Shown here: piece by piece, positions 18,949 through 27,414 of the stretch
How positions within the stretch are numbered: position 1 is the stretch's first letter
How the letters are laid out: each line of letters starts with the position of its first letter
Assembly: GCA_020638695.1 (NCBI GenBank)
Contig: JACKIB010000018.1
Coordinates: 1 to 64,000 of the forward strand
Source of the DNA: Planctomycetota bacterium
GTDB taxonomy: Bacteria; Planctomycetota; UBA1135; UBA2386
DNA length: 64,000 bases
Direction: 5' to 3'
Notes under the pieces: generated by a model
Database searches by the model: none
What the model was told of the DNA's origin: nothing
The model's input: only the letters and a program-made list of their open reading frames with translations
Translations under genes and position numbers: made by a program

Positions 18949-19755
18949 TCACCCACCCAGCACGACCGGGAACAGCGGTCCATCGACGACCTCGCCCTCT
19001 GCCAGCGGCGCAGCGTGCCGCACCAGCGGGGCGCTGCCGTCGAGCACCCGGGTGTCTGCCGCCATGTAGTTGAGCACCAACCCGCAGCGCGGCCGCGCGC
19101 TCCGGTTGGCAGCCGAGCCGTGCACCGTGAGGCAATCGTGGAAGCTCGCCTCGCCGGCCCGCAGCGGTGCCGCGCGCGGACGGAACACCGCCCGTTGCGC
19201 CGGACTCAGGTGCTCGAGCAGCGCCTCGCGCGGCGCATCGAACGCGACCCGCGGCAGCAGGCCCCAATGGTGGCTGCCTGGCACGAACTCGACGCACCCG
19301 TTGGCCTGGTCGGTCGCGTCGAGCGCCAAGAAGACCGTGATGTGGCACGGTGGCCCGGTACGCGTCCAGTACGAGTAGTCCTGGTGCCACGGCACGACGC
19401 CGGGGTGGTGCGGCGGCTTGAAGAACACCTGATCGTGCCAGAACCGCAGGCGCGACACGCCGAGCAACTGCGCTGCCGGCACGGTGACGCGCGGATCGAA
19501 CACGAGGTCGTGGAGCACGGGATCGACCTGCCAGCCGCCGAGAAAGTGGCACACGTTCTGGTCGGGCCGCGACGACCATGCGGCTTCGACCTCGTAGAGC
19601 CGCGGCTCCAGTTCCGCGAGCTCCTCACGGATGTGATCGACACGCCGCCGCAACTCCGCGACCTCGTCGGCTGGCAGGACCGGCAGGCTGGGGAGGAACC
19701 CGTCCCGCTGGAAGTCCGCGACGCACGCGTCGGGCAGGCGGTGCGCAACGCTCAT
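18949..19755 (-). CDS. Phytanoyl-CoA dioxygenase (PhyH) family oxygenase
   Basis: A 268-residue Fe(II)/2-oxoglutarate-dependent oxygenase. The facial triad is His-Asp in VPWHQDYSYW plus the distal His in DCLTVHGSAANRS. The downstream Arg in PRCGLVL probably binds 2-oxoglutarate. EFVPGSHHWG is a family hallmark. The substrate is unknown; many bacterial members hydroxylate small molecules or lipids. I used the ATG at 19755. It lies upstream of alkA on the same strand with a 109-base gap, and diverges from the kinase gene at 19871. Confidence 0.9.
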   Translation of the reverse strand: MSVAHRLPDACVADFQRDGFLPSLPVLPADEVAELRRRVDHIREELAELEPRLYEVEAAWSSRPDQNVCHFLGGWQVDPVLHDLVFDPRVTVPAAQLLGVSRLRFWHDQVFFKPPHHPGVVPWHQDYSYWTRTGPPCHITVFLALDATDQANGCVEFVPGSHHWGLLPRVAFDAPREALLEHLSPAQRAVFRPRAAPLRAGEASFHDCLTVHGSAANRSARPRCGLVLNYMAADTRVLDGSAPLVRHAAPLAEGEVVDGPLFPVVLGG

Positions 19756-19870
19756 TCGCGGATCATACCCCCGTCGTCCCACGTGCGGCCTCGCGGGTCT
19801 TTGCGCAGACGCGCCCATGGGGTCGAGGGAGTTCGGGATAGAGTGCACGCACGACTACAGTGGTCGGCGC

Positions 19871-20809
19871 ATGACGACCTACCTCGGAATCGATGCCGGC
19901 GGCAGCGGCAGCCGCTGGGCACTGCTGCGCGACGATGCGTGGGTCGCGTCCGGGGCCGACGGTCCGCCGATCCAGGTCGCCGAGCTCGGGATCGAGACCG
20001 CGGCCGAACGGGTGGTTTCCCTGCTGCGTGGGGTCAGCACCCCGGACGGCGCGGCGATCACCACCGTGGCGGTCGGGCTCGCCGGTGTCGGCGACCCCGA
20101 TCGACGCGCGGCGCTGCAAGACCGCCTGGCCGCATTCGACCCGCGGATCACGGTGATGGAGGACACGATCTCCGGCGCGGCGTCGGCACTCGCGCAGGAG
20201 TGCGGCGTGGCGCTGTTCGCCGGAACGGGGTCGTTCGCGGTCGCGCGCGGCCCGACGGGCGCGCTGTACCGCACCGGCGGTCGAGGCTGCGTGGTGTCGG
20301 ACCACGGCAGCGGCTACTGGCTGGTGCGGCGCGCCGTCGAAGTCGGACTGCAGGCGGCGGACGGGATCGCTCCGATCAACACGTTGGGCGCGCGGCTGAC
20401 CGAGTCGTTCGGACGCAGCGCGGTATGGGACCTCGGCTCGGCGATGCGCGACGAGAGCGCGCGGACCATCGCCCACCACAGCTTCGTGGTACTCCACGCC
20501 GCAGCCGAAGGAGACGCCGCGGCGACCGCGATCCTCGACGAGGGCGCGGACCACCTCGCGCGGCTGGCGCACGGCGCGGCGCGCAAAGCGGGGCTAGATG
20601 CGGCGACGGCGCCGGTGTTCCTCGGTGGCGGCGTGCTGCACGACCCGGACTACGGCCTGCGGGTTCGGCAGGCGCTCGCTCGGCTCGGCGGTCGGGGTGC
20701 GGTGGAACCGATTCCCCTGCGTCCGGAGCAGGGCGCTGCGCTGGTCGCCCGCGCGATGGCGCGTGGCGACGCACCACTCGCCGGGTGGAGTCGCGGCACT
20801 CGGGCATGA
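19871..20809 (+). CDS. BadF/BadG/BcrA/BcrD-type ATPase, probable N-acetylglucosamine kinase
   Basis: A 312-residue ASKHA-fold protein. The phosphate-1 loop is YLGIDAGGSGSRWAL at residues 4-18, the phosphate-2 region is ALFAGTGSFAVA at ~115-126, and a C-terminal adenosine-type loop lies near VFLGGGVLHDP. Single-subunit members of this size are mostly GlcNAc or related amino-sugar kinases. This would suit the cell-wall sugar metabolism implied by the nearby glycoside hydrolase and UDP-sugar dehydrogenase, but the specificity is inference. The start is the ATG at 19871. Confidence 0.82.
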   Translation: MTTYLGIDAGGSGSRWALLRDDAWVASGADGPPIQVAELGIETAAERVVSLLRGVSTPDGAAITTVAVGLAGVGDPDRRAALQDRLAAFDPRITVMEDTISGAASALAQECGVALFAGTGSFAVARGPTGALYRTGGRGCVVSDHGSGYWLVRRAVEVGLQAADGIAPINTLGARLTESFGRSAVWDLGSAMRDESARTIAHHSFVVLHAAAEGDAAATAILDEGADHLARLAHGAARKAGLDAATAPVFLGGGVLHDPDYGLRVRQALARLGGRGAVEPIPLRPEQGAALVARAMARGDAPLAGWSRGTRA

Positions 20810-20853
20810 CGCAGGGCTTTGCGGCCCGCACTGGGCGTCGCAGTTCCTTGAGG

Positions 20854-20971
20854 CTCAGGTCGTCGCCCGAAAACGACGCCGAATTGGTGGTTTCGGCGAA
20901 GCTCGCCGGGCGTGACGGGTGCGGTAAGGCGCGGTTCTCATGGGTTGTCGTTCTGTGGCGTGGACTCCTAT
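20854..20971. repeat. Diverged, left-truncated family D mini-element
   Basis: This follows the family D consensus from its middle (CGAAAACGACGCCGAATTGG) through the right end (TTCTGTGGCGTGGACTCCTA). The left terminal repeat is missing or unrecognisable. The terminal CTAG has become CTAT. Read on the minus strand, the TAG inside this end is the stop codon of the adjacent glycoside hydrolase-like gene. Confidence 0.7.
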
Positions 20972-21984
20972 CGCGCCCCGTTCCACGCGGTGATCTGCGG
21001 CGCAAGCTCTGCGGCGAAGCTGCTGCCGTAGCTGTACAGCGCCACTCCGACCGCACCGGCGCGCAACGCCGCATCCATCTGGCCGATCGTCGCCGACGCC
21101 GGTAAGTGCGCCTCGCGATGCCGGTAGACGCCGACGCCCATCACCACGGGCAACCCCGCAGCCGCCCGCACGCACTCCCGAGCGCGGGTGACGAACAGCC
21201 CGTCGTCCGGGGTATAGTTCATCGGCATCACCGCATCGACCAACCGGTCGCGCGACCAACGCGGCCAGTCCTGCGCCAGCTCGCCACGCGCCGCGTGCAG
21301 ATCGGCGTTGACCGCCGCGGTGAGCGCCATCCGCCGCGGCAGTCGGTCGAGCCGGCGACGCACCCGGCGCACGATGTCGGTGACCGCGCCCGCCTTCCAC
21401 CGCGCGAATTCCGCCGGGTCATCGCGACGCGACCCGGCTTGCCGTGCAAAGTCCGCCCAGCTCACCGCATCGCCGGGAGATTCCGACGAGCCGCCGCCGT
21501 GTGGAAAGCGGATGTGGTCGAGGTGTAGTCCGTCGACCGCGTAGCGGGTGGCGATCTCCTCGCACAATTCGGCCAAGTAGACCCGCACCTGCGGCAAGCA
21601 CGGGTTGAGCCACGCGTAGCCGTCCGGCCCGTGCTCGCGCACCAGACCGCCGGCGCGGTTGCGCAGGAACCACTCCGGGTGGCGGCGGAACAGCTGCTGC
21701 GGGTCGGCCGGGGCGTCCTTGCCCCGCCAGCCGGGCACCATGTTGATCCACGCGTGCAGCTTCAGCCGATGGGCGTGCGCCGCGCGCACCGCATGGGCCA
21801 GCGGGTCGAAGCCCGGCGGCACCGCGCCGAGTTCGCGCGCCCAACCCTCGCGCCGCGAGGCGAACGCGACCGTGCCGTTGCCGCGCACCTGGAGCATCAC
21901 CGCACCGAACCCGGCCCGCGCGCAGTGCGCCATGATGCGGTCGAGGTCCTCCGCGGTGCGGAATTCGAAGCGGCTGACCCACAT
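20968..21984 (-). CDS. GHL10-type (UPF0748/PF02638-like) glycoside hydrolase
   Basis: A conserved core of 338 residues. It starts with WVSRFEFRTAEDLDRIM, followed by the barrel strands FGAVMLQVRGNGTVAF and HAWINMVPGW. The typical HLDHIRFPHG and DAVMPMNYTP motifs carry candidate acidic catalytic residues. Family members are lipoprotein-like enzymes acting on cell-wall glycans. The start is uncertain. The open frame continues upstream through a lipobox-like LLAALLALWPSC (about 22020-22060), but no standard start codon precedes it before the frame enters repeat family A. The original 5' end may have been displaced by the repeats. The coordinates given begin at the ATG at 21984. Confidence 0.8.
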   Translation of the reverse strand: MWVSRFEFRTAEDLDRIMAHCARAGFGAVMLQVRGNGTVAFASRREGWARELGAVPPGFDPLAHAVRAAHAHRLKLHAWINMVPGWRGKDAPADPQQLFRRHPEWFLRNRAGGLVREHGPDGYAWLNPCLPQVRVYLAELCEEIATRYAVDGLHLDHIRFPHGGGSSESPGDAVSWADFARQAGSRRDDPAEFARWKAGAVTDIVRRVRRRLDRLPRRMALTAAVNADLHAARGELAQDWPRWSRDRLVDAVMPMNYTPDDGLFVTRARECVRAAAGLPVVMGVGVYRHREAHLPASATIGQMDAALRAGAVGVALYSYGSSFAAELAPQITAWNGAR

Positions 21985-22123
21985 CACCTTGGTCAAGTCC
22001 GCGCGGAGTCGCGGCGCCACGGTGCAGGACGGCCACAGTGCGAGCAGCGCGGCGAGCAGGGCCCGCCCGCCGACCCGGCCGACGCGGCGTCCGTCGCGCC
22101 TGTCGGCCGACCTCGGGATTCCC

Positions 22124-22309
22124 CTGAGCTGCAGGGGCCGCGAATCGTGCCGGTACGTGGAGATTCGTCTGTGCCTCCCACTCAACGTGGCAGCTGTTTC
22201 GCTGGCAGGCAGCGGCCCCGGAAGCTCCAGCAAACAAGCGGCCGAGGCCTCATGGCGGCGCGTAGCGCCGCGCCCACCCAAGTCCTTGGGTGCGGCCTTG
22301 GCCGCGATC
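22124..22309 (+). repeat. Two-hairpin dispersed repeat, family A, copy 2
   Basis: Begins at CCTGAGCTGCAGGGGCC and ends at GGCCTTGGCCGCGAT. It is followed directly by copy 3 with no spacer. Both predicted hairpins are intact. It lies in the divergent gap between the GHL10-type gene and the UDP-sugar dehydrogenase gene. Confidence 0.85.
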
Positions 22310-22500
22310 GGCTGCAGGGGCCGCGAATCGTGCCGGTACGCGGAGGTTTGTCCGTACCTCCCATGACACGTGGCAGCTGTTTCGCTGGCACGCAGCGGCC
22401 CCGGAAGCTCCAGCAAGCAAGCGGCCCAGGCCTCATGGCGGCGCGCAGCGCTGCGCCGACCCAAGTCCTTGGGTGCGGCCTCGGCCGCGACAGGGCACGC
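22310..22500 (+). repeat. Two-hairpin dispersed repeat, family A, copy 3
   Basis: The tandem partner of copy 2, with which it shares most positions. Differences fall both in stems and in loops, for example GGCCTCGGCCGC for GGCCTTGGCCGC, which keeps the stem paired with the upstream strand. Compensating changes of this kind suggest that the RNA or cruciform shape matters. Confidence 0.85.
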
Positions 22501-22688
22501 CGCCTGGCAGCTCGACTGCCGGCCTCGGGGAAGCGGGCTTTGCGGTAGCACGCGCACGGCGCCGCAGCATAATCACCGCCCCTCGCCCCACCTCGGCTCC
22601 AGGCGCTTTCCGCCGAGCCCGGGGGCAAGTTCGCTCATTCGCGCACCCCGCGGATGTCGATGAAGCTCACACCGTGACCGCTACCCAG

Positions 22689-24023
22689 ATGACCCAGCTT
22701 TCTCCCCATGCCGCCGAGCTCAAGCAGAAGCTCGAATCCCGTACCGCCACCATCGCCGTGGTCGGGTTGGGATACGTCGGCTTGCCGCTGGCCCGTGCGA
22801 TGCACGACGCCGGCTTCCGCGTGATCGGCTTCGACCTGGACGAGCACAAGGTCGAGATGCTCAACGCCGGGAAGACCTACCTGCACCACCTCGGCGCCGA
22901 CTTGGTGCCGGCGCTGGCTGCCTCGGACCGGTTCACCCCGACCTGCACCTCCGGCGACCTCGCGGCGGCGGACGCGGTGATCCTGTGTGTGCCGACGCCG
23001 CTCGGCAAGCACAACGAGCCGGACATGAGCTACATCGTCAGCTCGACCGAGATGGTGGCCAAGACCCTGCGCCCCGGCCAACTGGTCTCGCTCGAGTCCA
23101 CCACCTACCCGGGGACCACCCGCGGCGATTGCCAGCCGATCCTCGAAGAGACCGGTCTGCGTTGCGGCAAGGACTTCTTCCTCGCCTACAGCCCCGAGCG
23201 CGAGGACCCGGGCCGCAAGGACGCCAGTACCCAGACGATCCCGAAGCTGGTCGGCGGGGTCGACGCGGAGAGCACGCAGCTGGCGACCCTGATGTACTCC
23301 GCGGCGGTCCAAAAAGTGATCGCGGTCGAGACGGCCGAGATCGCCGAGTCCGCCAAGCTGCTGGAGAACATCTACCGGGCGGTCAACATCGCGCTGGTCA
23401 ACGAGCTCAAGCCGGTGCTGAGCGCGATGGACATCGACATCTGGAAGGTCATCCAGGCCGCAGCCACCAAGCCGTTCGGCTTCCAGGCCTTCTACCCGGG
23501 CCCCGGTCTCGGCGGGCACTGCATCCCGATCGACCCGTTCTACCTGACCTGGAAAGCGCGCGAGTACCACCACAACACGCGGTTCATCGAGCTGGCCGGC
23601 GAGATCAACAGCAACATGCCGCGCTACGTGGTGCAGCGCACCGCCGAGGGCCTCAACCAGCTCGGCAAGGCGCTGCGCGGCGCGCGCATCCTGGTGGTCG
23701 GCATCGCCTACAAGCCGGACGTCGACGACATCCGCGAGACCCCGGCGGCGGAGATCATCCAGCTGCTCGCCAACCAGGGCGCCGAGGTGTCCTACCACGA
23801 CCCGCACGTGCCGGAGTTCTCCGGGATGCGGAAGTACAACCTGCGCATGGACTCGGCCGACCTGACGGTCGACTACGTCAAGCGCAGCGATTGCGTGGTG
23901 ATCTGCACCGACCACAAGGCGGTGGACTGGCAGGTGATCGCGGACCACGCCGAGCTGGTGATCGACACGCGCAACGCGATGGCGAAGCTCCCCCGCGTGT
24001 CGGCGCTGGTGATCAAGGCGTAG
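22689..24023 (+). CDS. wbpA: UDP-N-acetylglucosamine 6-dehydrogenase-like (UDP-sugar dehydrogenase)
   Basis: A 444-residue nucleotide-sugar dehydrogenase that makes UDP-uronic acids for surface polysaccharide. The Rossmann loop is VVGLGYVGLPLA near residues 22-33. ESTTYPGTTRGD and SPEREDPGR are typical of the WbpA group. The catalytic cysteine lies in PGLGGHCIPIDPF. The C-terminal UDP-binding domain includes GIAYKPDVDDIRETP. The start is the ATG at 22689; a GTG at 22674 is also in frame. It stands alone just after the family A repeats. WecC-type specificity (UDP-ManNAc) is the main alternative. Confidence 0.9.
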   Translation: MTQLSPHAAELKQKLESRTATIAVVGLGYVGLPLARAMHDAGFRVIGFDLDEHKVEMLNAGKTYLHHLGADLVPALAASDRFTPTCTSGDLAAADAVILCVPTPLGKHNEPDMSYIVSSTEMVAKTLRPGQLVSLESTTYPGTTRGDCQPILEETGLRCGKDFFLAYSPEREDPGRKDASTQTIPKLVGGVDAESTQLATLMYSAAVQKVIAVETAEIAESAKLLENIYRAVNIALVNELKPVLSAMDIDIWKVIQAAATKPFGFQAFYPGPGLGGHCIPIDPFYLTWKAREYHHNTRFIELAGEINSNMPRYVVQRTAEGLNQLGKALRGARILVVGIAYKPDVDDIRETPAAEIIQLLANQGAEVSYHDPHVPEFSGMRKYNLRMDSADLTVDYVKRSDCVVICTDHKAVDWQVIADHAELVIDTRNAMAKLPRVSALVIKA

Positions 24024-24253
24024 CGGGGCGCGCGACGTGCCGGGGCGCGGCGGCGGGGCACGCAGGCGGACCTACGAGCGGGCCAGTGCGCAGAAAGACT
24101 CGGAGACTTCGAAGCCCTTTGTGACCAATCACTTGTCCGCACGCGCGCGCTGAGTACACGGGCGCCGAGCTGAGAATCCGCACCCCCTCCCCCCTCTATT
24201 GGCTGAGCGCCGCCACTTGGCGAGCGGATCCCCAATTGCCACATGGAGGCGTC

Positions 24254-24790
24254 ATGCTTCTCCTAGCCATCGTTCTTGCCGTCGTGTCGTTGCCGAACAC
24301 CTCGACGATGACCCCCGCGAAAGCCGTGAGCACCGCCGATCCGGTGCTGATCGTCCGAATGCTGACAGACCCAAACTGTCAATGTGAAGCCGATGGGTTC
24401 GCCTCCACGACGTGGGTGGCAAGCTGCTATCCGGAGGGAAGCGAGCCGATAACCGCCGAAGAAGTTGCAAATACGCAGACCCACGGAGAGTGCATCGACT
24501 GCTCCGGGTGTGACACGTTTCGGAAGTGCTCGTCCTCCAAATGGCGAGTCCGGTTCTCGTTTCCAACCGCTCGATGCTGCAACAACTATCATGTTGAGCG
24601 GAACGGATCGAGCCAGGGGGCGGGCTCGGTTAGCGCAGAGGGAACGAGTCCCATGCTCGAGTGCAACGCCAAACAGTCGCACATCGAACAGGACGTGTTC
24701 GAGTTTGTCTGCACGGAGACCGTTCCGTCGTTCGTGCTCGCACGTGTGACGATAGACTACGATTGCAAGGCGTGTTGCTTCCTCAAGTGA
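24254..24790 (+). CDS. Small secreted cysteine-rich protein, unknown
   Basis: 178 residues starting MLLLAIVLAVVSLPNTST, a signal peptide with probable cleavage near the AKA. The mature part has 14 cysteines arranged as CQC, CIDCSGC, RCC and CKACC groups, so many disulphides are likely. No family is recognised. GGAGG lies five bases before the ATG at 24254, which decides the start. The gene is noticeably less GC-rich than its surroundings, and together with the following lipoprotein it probably arrived by transfer. Its TGA overlaps the GTG start of the lipoprotein gene. Confidence 0.75.
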   Translation: MLLLAIVLAVVSLPNTSTMTPAKAVSTADPVLIVRMLTDPNCQCEADGFASTTWVASCYPEGSEPITAEEVANTQTHGECIDCSGCDTFRKCSSSKWRVRFSFPTARCCNNYHVERNGSSQGAGSVSAEGTSPMLECNAKQSHIEQDVFEFVCTETVPSFVLARVTIDYDCKACCFLK

Positions 24791-24860
24791 GAATCCTAGA
24801 GACTTGCTTGCTCGCAGGGTTGGCCCTGGTCGCCGTGATGGTAACCAGGGGGTGTTACTC

Positions 24861-26502
24861 CCAATGCCGTTAGCGTCCCCTTCGTCCGTAGGGTCCACTT
24901 TGAGCGTGGCTTGTTCCGAGACGCGCGGGGCGGAACGGTGAGGACGGCGCTTGTCGCGTGATCTGGCGATTCTGTGGAGTAGGAGTTGGACAACGTGAGC
25001 TGCCGAATCTGAGTCGGCTCGCAGAACAGACGAACGAGGTGTTGGCCGCTAAGAAACACAGGACCGCGCCCTTCTGCGAGATCTCGTGCAGCGGGGAATC
25101 GTGAACCCCAGCCGCAGCGGCCATGAGGTAGCGCGAGATTCCCAGAAAGAGCATCATCGGCGCAGATTTCCTGGCGCACACCTTGTGCTCTCGCTGGTGC
25201 GAGTGGAACTGCCCCTCGGGTCCAGGTAGTCAGACTTGAGAGTCTTGTAGAGAGTTCCTCCGACTCCCAACGGAGCTTGTAGAGTTGGGTGAGGGCCTCA
25301 AGACCACTCCCCGCGAGCAAGCGACGTGAGGAACACGGCTGGGCCGTCCGGTCCCTGAGTCCTGATAGCTCGCAGCTTGACCCTCTGAGCCTGGCAACTC
25401 GCTTCCCGGGCAGGTCCGGCGTGCGAGCATGACTGCGTCGTTCGCTTCGGTGGCAAGAAACTCCGCGATCGCGCGGGAACGTCGAACTCACCGGCGTCCG
25501 AACCAGGAAGTCGACCCGCGCGTCGAGGGAGGGCTCGGATCATCTCGCATGCGATGGGTAGCCACGATCGAGCACGAGGATGTCGCCGGGGCTGAGGAAC
25601 TGAAGATGCTCCACTCGAGCAGAATCGACCGCTCGCACGAAGCGTGTCCCCGGACGGCGACGTCGACGGGTGTGCGACTACAGACGTTGACCAGCGCGCT
25701 CGATGAGCACCTGCGGCACATAGGCACCGGAAGGGCGACCGAACTCGCGATCCAGCTCGGGACTCCGCTTGACGTTGATCTTGCATCCGTCGACTGCGTA
25801 CACCTGCCGACCACGGAACGAGGACGCGTCCGGGAAGTCATCCAACATCTTCTGCCAGACGGCATGCACCAGCGAGCGCAGAAACTCGGGGCGACCTTCT
25901 CCCGTGCCGTGCAGAACGAGGCGGCGGTCACTGGCTTCGTCGAGGGAAGATCGATCTCGAAGTCCGTGGCCTGATCCCAAAAGTGTTCAGGAGATGCCGG
26001 TAGCCGCGACGGTTGCCGTCGCCTGCCATGAACAGCAGGATCGCGATCAGAGTTCTGGGCTGAGTGCACCGCAGCGACTGAAATCGCGATCGCCAACGCG
26101 GACATCCTCGATGTCTAGCTCGCGGAGCAAGCCAGAGAGAAATACTGTGTGCACGAGGAATCGTGATTCCGTCAGACCGAATTTGAGCTAGCTTCTTGTG
26201 TGCCAGCCATGGTGAGAACCGCCTCTTTTCAGAACAAAAATGCTGCGAGTGACCGCGCATTGATTGACCGACCCAGATCATACAGCTTGCGACACCGCGT
26301 ACCCAGCAGACACCTGCTTGTTTGCACAACCGAGAATCGATTGCTGGCAACCTTGACCTTGTTTGGCAGTACTCGACAGACCGTCAGGTCGCGTTGTTCG
26401 CCACGACTCGCGCGACGCTCGAGGAACCGCGCTCGGGGGACGCTCTCGCGCGAGATTCTCACAGCGCCGATCAGGTGCAGACTGGGAGGCTAACGGCATT
26501 GG
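24861..26502 (-). mobile_element. IS4-like insertion sequence, 1,642 bp, with defective transposase
   Basis: The termini are CCAATGCCGTTAGC at 24861-24874 and its exact complement at 26489-26502; 18 of the first 19 bases match. The flanks carry a perfect direct duplication TGTTACTC (24853-24860 and 26503-26510). The orientation is that of the transposase remnant. An 8 bp duplication is compatible with several IS4-group branches. From ~26170 to 26488 I see nothing coding; this is presumably the promoter-side end of the element. Confidence 0.9.
24870..26160 (-). pseudogene. Frameshifted IS4-family DDE transposase
   Basis: Pieces of one transposase occur in order but in different frames. They are PRTLIAILLFMAGDGNRRGY, WDQATDFEIDLPSTKPVTAA, QVYAVDGCKINVKRSPELD with the first catalytic Asp, HLQFLSPGDILVLDRGYPSH with the second Asp, and LTQLYKLRWESEELSTRL with the Y-(2)-R-(3)-E type signature. 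The end is basic (KPRSKW region). At least four frame changes separate them, so no active protein can be made unless the sequence contains errors. Confidence 0.85.
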
Positions 26503-27358
26503 TGTTACTCCGGAGCCAAGCCCGACAACAAGCCGGATTCCATCGTCGCACACGAGCGCACTCGCAAGTGGCTGGACCCCGCCATGTCGGGTGCCACGAT
26601 CGAACTCCGAAAAATCATCCGCGCCGGAACAGAGGAGAAGGTCGCGACAAAGACCCGAATCACAACCCTTGGCCCCGTCACCCCGGACAGCATTGCCAGA
26701 CTCATGGACCACTATCGTGAGATCGGGCTAACCTGCGGACGGGAAGGCGAGGAGGCGCTCACCAAGCTCGCCGCCGCGCCGAGGATCGGCCCGGATGCCG
26801 TCGCCCACTACATCAAGATCATCGAGAGTCAAATGAGCCAGGAGCGAGCGATGGTGGCGCAAGACTTGCTCGCCAAGGGCGAGTACTTGACTTACATCGG
26901 GACCTGGCCCAAGGCGCTCTTCCCTGCGTCCGATTTCTTCTATTCCAACACATTGGGTGGTGCGACGCTCGCGGACGGTAGGGTCGTCAACACATTCATC
27001 CCGATGCGTTTGGCCGATCACCCGCAGCTGCGCTATCTCGTCGAGGAACACCGGCAACTGACTCAGCAGCACAGCGACGAACTCGCCCACGAATTCAACA
27101 GCAAGCCCTACGAGGAGCGTGTACGGTTGGTCGAGCGCGAAGACTCTGCGTTCGCGCGGATGCGCAAGCTAGCAGGCCTGCCGCGGAGCCCCGAGCGGGA
27201 CAAGGAGCGGCGCGACCTGCAGGCACACCTCCTGCGGGGCCTCAACGTCGATCGCCGCACGATGACCGCGAACTCGAGCAGATCGCCCTGAGCGCAGCTA
27301 CCCACCGCGCCCAGCGGAGCGCGCAGGGGACCCTCGCGTCGCTCGCCGAACCACGACG

Positions 27359-27381
27359 CCGTGGATCCCCCACATCCACGG
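27359..27381. other. Hairpin upstream of exported-protein gene
   Basis: A perfect inverted repeat CCGTGGAT / ATCCACGG with a 7-base loop, 33 bases before the next gene's start. No T-run follows, so it could be a weak terminator for the disrupted lipoprotein gene or a leader structure. Confidence 0.4.
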
Positions 27382-27414
27382 GAAGAAACCACCGGCTCGC
27401 TCGTCGGCAGGCGC

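Larger units (their letters stand above)
24787..27291 (+). pseudogene. Lipoprotein gene interrupted by an insertion sequence
   Basis: The gene starts with the GTG at 24787, overlapping the previous stop as GTGA. It encodes a signal-type start (LLAGLALVAVMVTRGCYS, lipobox-like cysteine) and stops being collinear at 24860. Removing the IS and one copy of its 8 bp duplication joins 24860 to 26511 in frame. That restores a continuous 284-codon reading frame through HERTRKWLDPAM and on to 27291. The 3' part alone (26584-27291, 235 codons) is open and could still be expressed without the lipoprotein signal. No domain is recognised; the protein looks alpha-helical and charged. Confidence 0.88.

Noticed and set aside
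26163..26488. Small open frames in the right part of the insertion sequence
   Set aside because: No homology-like pattern; frames on both strands are short and mutually overlapping.
26584..27291. Independent 235-codon gene
   Set aside because: The frame is the 3' part of the IS-interrupted lipoprotein gene; it is therefore listed there, although expression from the internal ATG cannot be excluded.
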